From an uncultured Clostridia bacterium (GTDB lineage Bacteria; Bacillota; Clostridia; Christensenellales; Aristaeellaceae), in contig CAKULG010000016.1 in NCBI GenBank assembly GCA_934667105.1, forward strand, positions 1 to 53,961: a DNA stretch of 53,961 nt, in the 5' to 3' direction. The notes beneath the pieces were generated by a model. It did no database searches, was not told the origin of the DNA, and saw nothing but the letters and a program-made list of their open reading frames with translations. Made by a program: the position numbers and the translations under genes. Of this stretch, positions 34,908 through 42,090 are shown one piece after another (the stretch's first letter is position 1; each line of letters opens with the position of its first letter).

Positions 34908-35474
34908 ATGAAAAAAAGAAGATGGCTTTTCCTGGCGCTGATGTTCGCCCTGACTGCGGCGGGCTGCTGGCGATGGGCGGGCCCCGCGCCGCAGGAGGAA
35001 AGCGCTCCCGGCCCCGCCGTTTCCGCCGCCCCTGCGCAAAACGCCGCCGCGCAGGGCGAAAAATTGCAGGCGGGGTGCGCCTTGATGCAGACCATGCGCT
35101 TTACCCGCTGCGGCCACAGCGTGAGCCGCCGCATCGATGCCCCGGAAGCGCTGACGGGCGCGGATTTCGCCCAAACGCAGGCGCGCTACGATCTTTGGAA
35201 TTTGGATAGCTTTTCCCCCGAGTTGGTGGAAATGAGCCGAGAAATTCCCCTTTTCTGCCCCATGCATTATGTGGCGGCGGTGAACGAGGCGGGAGAAATC
35301 GTGCTTTCCCAGAATCAGTACGGGGACGGCATGGCGATTCTGCGCGTGTATTCCATGGCCTACGACGAATTGCCCGAGGAAACGCGGGCGGAGCTTTCCT
35401 TGGGAATCGGCTTTGACAGCCAGGCCAAGGCGGAGGAATGGCTGGCGCGGCAGGAGGATAAGAAAAACCGTTGA
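34908..35474 (+). CDS. BofC-like lipoprotein
   Basis: A 188-residue lipoprotein: basic start, hydrophobic core and a lipobox LTAAGC with the lipidated cysteine at residue 20, then an Ala/Pro-rich linker. The C-terminal ~130 residues (MRFTRCGHSVSRR, IPLFCPMHYV, GDGMAILRVY) resemble the BofC C-terminal domain found in clostridial spore-formers. BofC restrains SpoIVB signalling between forespore and mother cell in Bacillus; whether this paralogous form does so is unknown. The ribosome site is GGGGAGG. The rnpB promoter overlaps its last codons. Confidence 0.7.
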   Translation: MKKRRWLFLALMFALTAAGCWRWAGPAPQEESAPGPAVSAAPAQNAAAQGEKLQAGCALMQTMRFTRCGHSVSRRIDAPEALTGADFAQTQARYDLWNLDSFSPELVEMSREIPLFCPMHYVAAVNEAGEIVLSQNQYGDGMAILRVYSMAYDELPEETRAELSLGIGFDSQAKAEEWLARQEDKKNR

Positions 35475-35499
35475 CGAGCGGCGGAAAATGGAATATAAT
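35471..35499 (+). promoter_or_regulatory. Sigma-A promoter of rnpB
   Basis: TTGACG (35471-35476) and TATAAT (35494-35499) with a 17-base spacer; the RNA would start at about 35507. The -35 box covers the stop codon of the BofC-like gene. Confidence 0.85.
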
Positions 35500-35506
35500 A
35501 TCCGCT

Positions 35507-35848
35507 GTGACAAAGGCGGTTGAATGGCCGCGTGCCCCTTGGGCATGAGGAAAGTCCGGGCACCGCAGGGCAGAATGCCAGCTAACGGCTGGTGGAGGCG
35601 ACTCCAAGGCAAGTGCAACAGAGAGATACCGCCGCGGGAAACCGCGGTAAGGGTGGAAAGGCGCGGTAAGAGCGCACCGGCGGCCTGGCGACTGTGCCGT
35701 CCTGTAAACCCCATTCGGTGCAAGATGAAGGAAACGCATAGGGCTGCCCGTCCTGTTTCCGTAGTATCGCTGGAATGCGTTGGCGACTTCGCATCTAGAT
35801 AGATGGCCATTTTTAACAGAACCCGGCTTACAGGCCGCGCTTTGTCAC
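35507..35848 (+). ncRNA. rnpB: RNase P RNA
   Basis: About 342 nt with the universal cores GAGGAAAGTCCGGGC near the 5' end, ACAGAGAGATACCGCC and GTAAGGGTGGAAAGG in the middle, and ACAGAACCCGGCTTA near the 3' end. The ends pair as helix P1 (GTGACAAAG with CTTTGTCAC). It is the catalytic RNA that matures tRNA 5' ends. The layout fits the ancestral type A rather than the Bacillus type B form. A consensus promoter lies directly before it. Confidence 0.95.
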
Positions 35849-35904
35849 AAACACAAAAGAAAAAGCCCCTTCCCCGCCTTGGCGCGGGAAAGCGCGCAAG
35901 AAAC

Positions 35905-35933
35905 GCGCGGCCGCTTTCCGTAAGCGGCCGCGC
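35905..35933 (+). terminator. Strong hairpin after rnpB
   Basis: A perfect 12-bp stem, GCGCGGCCGCTT with AAGCGGCCGCGC, closes a 5-base loop. The T-run after it is weak (TTCCTTATG), so it may act in processing as well as in termination. Confidence 0.6.
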
Positions 35934-36046
35934 TTCCTTATGCCTATGTCCTTTTAAAGCTAAAAAATGTTTCCCCCCGGCAGTCGGCGCGGCGTTCGTC
36001 TCAATTTTCTTATCGGCGAGAAGCGGGCCGGTTTTGTAGAAAGAAC

Positions 36047-36081
36047 GGGGGAGCCGTTCATTTCTTAACGACGGCTCCCCC
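36047..36081. terminator. Hairpin after the modular wall-binding gene
   Basis: An 11-bp stem GGGGGAGCCGT/ACGGCTCCCCC with a 13-base loop, 24 bp past the stop codon of the minus-strand gene at 36106. On that strand GTTCTTTCT follows. It resembles, but is not the same as, the GGGGGAACC stems of the MITE family. Confidence 0.65.
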
Positions 36082-36105
36082 GCAATTCATTTGTATTTAT
36101 TCAAT

Positions 36106-38418
36106 TCAATCCACCGTTTCGCCCGTAAGCGCTTTCCAGGCGCTGCGGAGCGTTTTTTGATTGTTCACGCCATAGTTTGGGTCATTCTTTTGGCATTCGT
36201 CCATATCGCGCAGGAAATGCACGCACAGATGCCCGCCGAAGCCGTTATCCGTAATGCTGCCGTACAGGTGAGGCCGGTTATGCATGGTGGCCATCGTCCA
36301 GCGCCCGTCCGGCAGGCCGACATAGACGGGATGAATCGTCCAGGAGCCCTTGCCGAAGGAGCGGTTCATGATCTGCGTATCGCGCCAGGTGGCGGGCTGG
36401 CTGTCGGCGTGCCTGCCCAGCGAATAGAATTTCAGCTGCCAGGAAAGGCCGGTGTTGGGATCGTAAATGGTGTAGCTTTGCCCGGCGCTCACCGAGGGCT
36501 TCACTTCGTTAAACCAATGCAGCAGTTGAATATTTCCCGGGGTCACGCCGCGCCCCGCGTCGTCGGGCAACGCTTCCACAGCAGTGGAATAGCTTTTCCC
36601 GTTCCCGCCGTAGAGCACCTGCTGGGTCAGCGCGTCGGCAATGCCGCTGATGACCAGGCCGTTGCGCTGCTGGAAGGCGACGACGGCGTCATGGGTGGCC
36701 ACGTCGTAGGTGCCGTTCTGGGAAACGGAATAGCCCAGGGCGGCCAGGCTCTTTTGAAGGGCGGATACGCCGCTGCCGGTGTTGTCAATACGCAGAGTGG
36801 TATAGGAAAGGGGCTGATCGTCCGCTCGGCGGGCGTTGCCGCTCTTGAGCAGGGAGAAGGTCTGCGCCCCGGCAAGGCCGTCGCAGGAGAGGCCGTTTTG
36901 CTTCTGGAAGGCCTTCACGGCGGCGATGGTGGTGCTGTCATAGCGCCCCGTCGCCGTGGCGGAATAGCCAAGGGCGGCCAGCTGTGTCTGCACCCAGCGC
37001 ACATCCTCGCCCGTCATGCCGCTTTTAAGCACGCGGGTGAAAGCGCTGGGATCGCTGGGGGCGGGCATGGCGGTGGGGGAGGAATCGGGCGTGGAAAGGA
37101 AGGTGATAAACTTGGTCATTACATAGCCGGAGGTTCCCTGATAAATCACGCCGCACCAGGCGCTGCCCTGGGAAACCACCTGCAAAGCGGCGGCGTTGGG
37201 CAGCGTCATGATCACTCGGGCGGTGGAGGAAGCGGCGGCGCGCAGGTTCAGCGTGCCTCCGGAGGTGGTGACGATGGCCTGGCGGGAGACAGGGGTTTCG
37301 TCCGGCGCGGCGGTGGGCTGCGGCGTTTGCGTGGGCGCGGCGGTGGGGGCCGCATCGGCAAAGCGCAGGAAGGCGGTCATCACATAGCCGCTTTCCCCGG
37401 CATAGGAAACGGCGCACCATACCGCGCCCTGGGAAGAAACGCTGATCGCCGTTCCGTTGGGAATGGTACGCAGCACCCGGGCGTTGCCATTGGCGGCGGC
37501 GCGCAGATTCAGGGAGCCGCCCGTGGTTTTAACCCAGGCGGTCAGTCCGCTTCCGGGATTCTGGGTAGGCAGGGGCGAGGCGGTGGGCTGCGGCGCGGAG
37601 GTTTCCTGGGCGTAAAGCAGCGCCAGCGTTTGGCGGCCTGCAATGCCGTCCGCTTCCAGGCCGTTCTGCCGCTGAAAGGCCTTCACGGCCTGCACCGTTC
37701 CGGAGCCGAAATTGCCGTCCTCCTTTAAGGAAAAGCCCAGCTTGTTCAGCGCCTGTTGCAGCCGCAGCACCTCGCTGCCCGTATCGCCGCGCTCCAGGCG
37801 CGGGGCCGCCGTGGCGGCGGGAGGCTGGGTGGGCTGCGCGGCGGTTGGGGCCGCCGTGGGCAGGGGGGAGGCCGTCTGCTGGCCGGAGAGCGAATCAATC
37901 AACGCCCGGGTTTTGCCGCCCACAATGCCGTCTGCCTGCAGGCCGTATTTGCGCTGCAGGGACAGCACCGCGTTCAGCGTGCCGGAGCCGAAATTACCGT
38001 CTTCTTTTAAGGAAAAGCCCAGCTTATTCAGCGCTTTTTGCAGGGCAAGCACCTCGCTGCCGGTATCGCCGCGCTCCAGCCGTCCGCTGGAGGCGGAGGA
38101 GGAGCCGCCGGGGGCCGCCGTAGGCGCGGCGGCCTGCGTGCCCGCCTGGGCGTAAAGCAGGGACAGGGTGCGTTCTCCCGCCACGCCGTCCACCGTCAGG
38201 CCGTTCTGCCGCTGAAACGCCCGGACGGCCTGCTCGGTGGCCTGACCGAAGCTTCCATCCGCCTTCAGGCCGTAGCCCAGGCGGTTCAGCGCCTGCTGCA
38301 TTTCCAGGACGGCCGCATCCTTATCGCCGTATTGCAGCTTGAAAGCGGCCAGGGCGGGAGCGACGGCGAGGGCGAAGATTGCGGCGAATACCAGCAGACG
38401 ATACAATAAACGTTTCAA
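36106..38418 (-). CDS. Secreted modular peptidoglycan-binding protein with SH3 repeats
   Basis: A 770-residue secreted protein. Signal peptide to about residue 25; PG_binding_1 repeats at about 27-90, 113-176 and 207-270; SH3-type domains at about 293-353 and 378-440; two more PG_binding-like repeats at about 460-526 and 541-604; and a C-terminal domain at 625-770. Linkers are rich in Pro, Thr and Ala. Repeats 2 and 3 are nearly identical (KLGFSLKEDGNFGSGT in both). The C-terminal domain keeps H670, D672 and the cluster GHLCVHF (H730, C732, H734), a pattern recurring in clostridial wall proteins of unknown activity. The start is a TTG 8 bases after GGAGG; promoter at 38492. Confidence 0.9.
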   Translation of the reverse strand: MKRLLYRLLVFAAIFALAVAPALAAFKLQYGDKDAAVLEMQQALNRLGYGLKADGSFGQATEQAVRAFQRQNGLTVDGVAGERTLSLLYAQAGTQAAAPTAAPGGSSSASSGRLERGDTGSEVLALQKALNKLGFSLKEDGNFGSGTLNAVLSLQRKYGLQADGIVGGKTRALIDSLSGQQTASPLPTAAPTAAQPTQPPAATAAPRLERGDTGSEVLRLQQALNKLGFSLKEDGNFGSGTVQAVKAFQRQNGLEADGIAGRQTLALLYAQETSAPQPTASPLPTQNPGSGLTAWVKTTGGSLNLRAAANGNARVLRTIPNGTAISVSSQGAVWCAVSYAGESGYVMTAFLRFADAAPTAAPTQTPQPTAAPDETPVSRQAIVTTSGGTLNLRAAASSTARVIMTLPNAAALQVVSQGSAWCGVIYQGTSGYVMTKFITFLSTPDSSPTAMPAPSDPSAFTRVLKSGMTGEDVRWVQTQLAALGYSATATGRYDSTTIAAVKAFQKQNGLSCDGLAGAQTFSLLKSGNARRADDQPLSYTTLRIDNTGSGVSALQKSLAALGYSVSQNGTYDVATHDAVVAFQQRNGLVISGIADALTQQVLYGGNGKSYSTAVEALPDDAGRGVTPGNIQLLHWFNEVKPSVSAGQSYTIYDPNTGLSWQLKFYSLGRHADSQPATWRDTQIMNRSFGKGSWTIHPVYVGLPDGRWTMATMHNRPHLYGSITDNGFGGHLCVHFLRDMDECQKNDPNYGVNNQKTLRSAWKALTGETVD

Positions 38419-38491
38419 GGAAAGGTCCTCCTCCGTAATATTGGAAGCGCGAAGGCAAAGGAACGCTCGATTTTTTGCCCGCGTTGCATGC

Positions 38492-38520
38492 ATTATAGCA
38501 CCAGATTGCAGAAATGTAAA
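38492..38520 (-). promoter_or_regulatory. Promoter of the modular wall-binding gene
   Basis: On the minus strand TTTACA (38515-38520) and TATAAT (38492-38497), spacer 17, about 74 bp before the TTG start codon. Confidence 0.75.
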
Positions 38521-38742
38521 TATATATTACGAAACTGTTACAAATTCATACCACAAATTAACAATTTTATCCATTTCCCTGCGGTATGCCATAAAACGAC
38601 TGGGTGAAACAAAAAAATACTTGATCTCCCGATAAACGCATGTTATTATGTATAATTGGGAAGGTAAGGCGATTCGCTTTATTTTTCCCGGACAAGCGAA
38701 CGCTTGAATAAAGACATGGCAGAGGTGCGGAGGCCCTTTTGC
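38521..38742. other. AT-rich intergenic region between divergent genes
   Basis: With 38419-38520 this makes a 324-bp gap. It is clearly richer in A and T than its surroundings. On the plus strand a TATAAT (38651-38656) lies about 87 bp before the lipase-like gene, but no -35 box is found at a proper distance, so that promoter is uncertain. No RNA gene or small reading frame stands out. Confidence 0.4.
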
Positions 38743-40275
38743 ATGAACGGAAAAGGAACTTGGACGGGGCAGGATCTATCCGATTTAACGAGCCTGTGCG
38801 CGCCCTGGACGATCACTGGCGGGCAGCTGCGTCCGCCGTTTTCTCAGGCTGCGGCGCGGCTTTCCCTGGAATTGGCCGCCAGCGCCTACGACCTGCAATT
38901 GGATTGCTGGCGCGAGGCGGGCTGGCGGGACGTCTCCTATTTGGTGGATAACACGCTGCTGACGGGAGAGGAGGCCAACGGCGGGGATGGGCGCAGGCTG
39001 GCCGGCGCGTTCAGCGAATATCTGCAATATATGGCTCGCGCCCGGCTGAAGCGCAAAAACCCCATCAGCCAGCTTCGGGGGGCGCTGCGCCAGCGGGAAA
39101 GCAGCGATACCTGCAAGGCCGTCGTGATGCTGCATCCGCGCTCCCGGCCGGGGCAATATCTGGTGGCCGTCGGGTTTATGGGCACGGGTAAGCGCATTTA
39201 CGATTGGTTTTCCAATTTCCGCCTGATTCAGCAATCGGGGGCGCACCAGGGCTTTTTGCAGCTTACCCAGGAATTCAGCGAAAACTGCGCCCGCATTCAA
39301 TTCCCCGAAACCGCCCGGGAGCTGGGGCTGGAAAGCCTGACGCTGCGGGATATTCTTTCAGAATGCCGCCGCCCGGGCAGCCGCTTCCGCATCTGGATGG
39401 CGGGGCACAGCCAGGGAGGCGCGGTGATGCAGCTGTTCGCCTTCCAGGAGATCCGCAGTGGGCTGCTGCGGCAGAATATGCTGGGCTACGGCTTCGCTTC
39501 GCCTTGCGTGCTGTATGATGAAAAATGCTGCGATCTGCACAATTTTCCTCTGTATCACATCGTCAACGGAGACGATGTGACCCCCCGGGTGGGCGCGCTG
39601 CTGCACATTGGCCGGTGCATGATGTTCCGAACCGACGATAGCCTGCGGGAGCGCTGCTACGCGGAGGCCTGGCAGCAGCCCCTCTTCCGGGAAGCGCTGC
39701 GCCTTTTGCAGGGGGTGCGGGATACCAACCACGCCGTGCTGTTCACCCTGGCGCTGCTGCGGGCCATGAAGGCGCGGCCCACCGGGGATACGATCGGAGT
39801 GCTGGCCGGAATGACGGGAAAAATTCTGCCGGAAAGGCTGACGGACGCCCTGAGCGGGCAGGTGGACGGCGGATTGCAGGCGCTGATTGGAAAGCTGGAG
39901 CAGATTTATTTCCAGCTGACGGCGCGCCCCGTGGCGGCGGAGGGGCTGATCGGCCTGTGGCAGGCGCGGATGGAGGGGCTGATTGCGCAATGGGGGCTGC
40001 GGCCGTTTTTCCGGGCGCTTCTCCTTTCGCTTTCGCTGCCGCACAAATTGCGCGCCCCCCGAGAGCGGGGATTGATCGCTTCCTATCAATACATCACCCT
40101 GGAACGCTTCGACGAATTAAGGCCGCAACTGCTGAATCGATACGCCGCCTTTAGCCTGGCCGCGCCGGTGAAGCCGCCGCAGGGCCGCGCGCCCCGGGGG
40201 CGCTTCGGCCTGATCGCCTTTTCCCGCACGCGCAGAACGCGCGATCGAAATATACGGGAGGATAAAAATCAGTGA
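38743..40275 (+). CDS. Lipase class 3-like alpha/beta hydrolase
   Basis: A 510-residue protein with the serine-hydrolase elbow GHSQGG at 221-226 (nucleophile Ser223), preceded by a strand (RFRIWMA) and followed by a likely catalytic Asp in NGDDVTPR near 277, matching the Lipase_3 layout. There is no signal peptide, so it acts in the cytoplasm or at the inner membrane face. Substrate unknown; an acyl-glycerol or phospholipid is a guess. The ATG at 38743 has GGAGG 9 bases before it; an upstream TTG is less likely. Its stop overlaps the GTG start of the phosphate-transporter gene. Confidence 0.8.
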   Translation: MNGKGTWTGQDLSDLTSLCAPWTITGGQLRPPFSQAAARLSLELAASAYDLQLDCWREAGWRDVSYLVDNTLLTGEEANGGDGRRLAGAFSEYLQYMARARLKRKNPISQLRGALRQRESSDTCKAVVMLHPRSRPGQYLVAVGFMGTGKRIYDWFSNFRLIQQSGAHQGFLQLTQEFSENCARIQFPETARELGLESLTLRDILSECRRPGSRFRIWMAGHSQGGAVMQLFAFQEIRSGLLRQNMLGYGFASPCVLYDEKCCDLHNFPLYHIVNGDDVTPRVGALLHIGRCMMFRTDDSLRERCYAEAWQQPLFREALRLLQGVRDTNHAVLFTLALLRAMKARPTGDTIGVLAGMTGKILPERLTDALSGQVDGGLQALIGKLEQIYFQLTARPVAAEGLIGLWQARMEGLIAQWGLRPFFRALLLSLSLPHKLRAPRERGLIASYQYITLERFDELRPQLLNRYAAFSLAAPVKPPQGRAPRGRFGLIAFSRTRRTRDRNIREDKNQ

Positions 40276-41948
40276 ATATCAATCAGGTGATTTCTCTATT
40301 CGGCGGGCTGGCGCTTTTCCTATTCGGCATGCGCGTGATGGGCGACGGCCTGCAGCGCGCGGCGGGGCCGAAGCTAAAAAACATTCTTTCGCTCATGACG
40401 CGCAATCGTCTGATCGCTATGCTGACGGGCCTGTGCGTGACGGCCGTCATCCAATCCTCCGGCGCGACCACCGTTATGGTGGTGGGCTTTGTGAACGCGC
40501 AGATGCTCACGCTGGCCCAGGCGGTGGGCGTGATTATCGGCGCGAATATCGGCACCACGGCCACCTCGCTGATTTTATCCATTAAGTTCGATCCCGGAGC
40601 GGTGTTCGCCTTTGCGGGCATTCTGATGGTGATGATCTTTGAAAAAAGAGAAGCGGTGAAGCAGACGGGCTTTGTTTTTCTGGGCCTGGGCGTGCTGTTT
40701 ACCGGCATGAACCTGATGAAAGCCGCCATGGCCCCTCTGCGGGATTGGCCGGTGTTCCAGGATCTGATGCGCGGGGTGCGCAATCCGCTGCTGGGCGTGC
40801 TGATCGGTATGGCTGTAACGGCGTTGCTGCAAAGCTCCTCCGTCTCAATCGGTATCATGCAGGTGATGGCGGAGGCGGGGCTGCTTTCCATGGAGGGGGC
40901 GCTGTTTCTGGTGCTGGGGGCGCAAATCGGCGCCTGCACGCCCACGCTGCTGGCCATGGCCAATACCAATCGCTCCGCCAAACGGGCCGCCATGGTGCAA
41001 TTGATTTTCAACCTGCTGAAAACCGCAATTATCCTGGTTCTTTCCTGCTTTCTGCCGCTCTCTCAGTGGTATGAAGCGCTGGTGCCCGGCAATCCCAAGC
41101 TGTGCATCTCCTGCATGCATATCACCTTCAATATCGCTGCGGCGATTCTGTTGCTGCCCTGCGGCGATCTGCTGATGAAGATCGCCTATCTGTTGATCCC
41201 CGGCGAGGATCCCAGCGCCGAGGCCATGAAGATGCTCTATTACGACAAGCGCCTTTTGAAAACCCCCTCCTTCGCCGCCGAGCAATTACACAAGGAGGCC
41301 TGCCGCATGGGCCGCGAAGCCCACGCGCATATCTGCATGGCGGCGGAAGCCCTGCGCACGGGGGATCTTTCCAAGGAGCAGGAAATCAATTATCATGAGG
41401 AATTATCCGATTATCTGGAGGAGGCCATCACCGAGGGACTGGTGGCCGTGATGCCGCTGGAGCTGAGCGAGCATGAAAGCCGCCATATCGCGGGCCTGTT
41501 CCATGTGGTAACGGATATGGAGCGCATCAGCGACCACGCCATGAACCTGTTCGATCTGGCTCGGGAGCGCTCCATCCGCAACGCCAAGCTGTCCGATAAG
41601 GCGACGGAAGAATTGGAGGAATTGTTCGGCCGGGTGATGCGCGTGCTGGATTCGGCGCTGGTGGGCCTGGAGGAATGCGGCATGCCCCCATCCATTATGG
41701 CGTTGCTGGAGGCCGAGGAGCAGAAGGTGGACGATTTGACGGACACCCTGCGCAAAAAGCACATCGAGCGGCTGAAGGAGCATAAATGCGCCCCCAAGAG
41801 CGGCGTGATTTTCCTGGAAGCCATCAATAATATGGAGCGCGTGGCCGATCATGCCATGAATATCGCCGCCATCGCTCAGGAAAACATCTCCACCCACATT
41901 CATCCCCATCCCGCCGAGTCCGGGATGCTGCCGGAGGGCGGACATTAA
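40272..41948 (+). CDS. Na+/phosphate cotransporter with C-terminal PhoU domain
   Basis: A 558-residue protein of the NptA/YjbB type. Two inverted Na_Pi_cotrans repeats are marked by QSSGATT with GANIGTTATS in the first and LLQSSSVSIG with GAQIGACTP in the second; a helical PhoU-like domain covers about 330-540. It imports or exports phosphate with sodium, and the PhoU part probably senses or gates it. The start is GTG, overlapping the hydrolase stop as GTGA, so the pair is translationally coupled. A bidirectional hairpin follows the stop. Confidence 0.93.
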   Translation: MNINQVISLFGGLALFLFGMRVMGDGLQRAAGPKLKNILSLMTRNRLIAMLTGLCVTAVIQSSGATTVMVVGFVNAQMLTLAQAVGVIIGANIGTTATSLILSIKFDPGAVFAFAGILMVMIFEKREAVKQTGFVFLGLGVLFTGMNLMKAAMAPLRDWPVFQDLMRGVRNPLLGVLIGMAVTALLQSSSVSIGIMQVMAEAGLLSMEGALFLVLGAQIGACTPTLLAMANTNRSAKRAAMVQLIFNLLKTAIILVLSCFLPLSQWYEALVPGNPKLCISCMHITFNIAAAILLLPCGDLLMKIAYLLIPGEDPSAEAMKMLYYDKRLLKTPSFAAEQLHKEACRMGREAHAHICMAAEALRTGDLSKEQEINYHEELSDYLEEAITEGLVAVMPLELSEHESRHIAGLFHVVTDMERISDHAMNLFDLARERSIRNAKLSDKATEELEELFGRVMRVLDSALVGLEECGMPPSIMALLEAEEQKVDDLTDTLRKKHIERLKEHKCAPKSGVIFLEAINNMERVADHAMNIAAIAQENISTHIHPHPAESGMLPEGGH

Positions 41949-41959
41949 TAGAATATAAT

Positions 41960-42002
41960 GCGGGGGAACCCATCTTTGACTGCCAAAGACGGGTTCCCCC
42001 GC
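41960..42002. terminator. Bidirectional terminator / MITE-related stem (copy C)
   Basis: GCGGGGGAACCC pairs with GGGTTCCCCCGC and CTTTG with CAAAG around a 5-base loop. The stem and the ~50 bp after it (CGCGCCCCTTCTCAGAAAGC) resemble one arm of the MITE at 51551, but neither terminal repeat is present, so this is a decayed or partial copy. It lies between two convergent genes. Confidence 0.65.
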
Positions 42003-42090
42003 GCCCCTTCTCAGAAAGCCGAATGGATAGGAGCGAGCGATAGAAAACCAGCTCGCATCTCCGCTGGGAAAAAGACGGTATTTATCAGAT

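Noticed and set aside
36091..37728. Glycine-rich 545-codon plus-strand frame over the wall-binding gene
   Set aside because: The Gly/His-rich repeats are the antisense image of the Ala/Pro/Thr linkers and PG-binding modules of the real gene.
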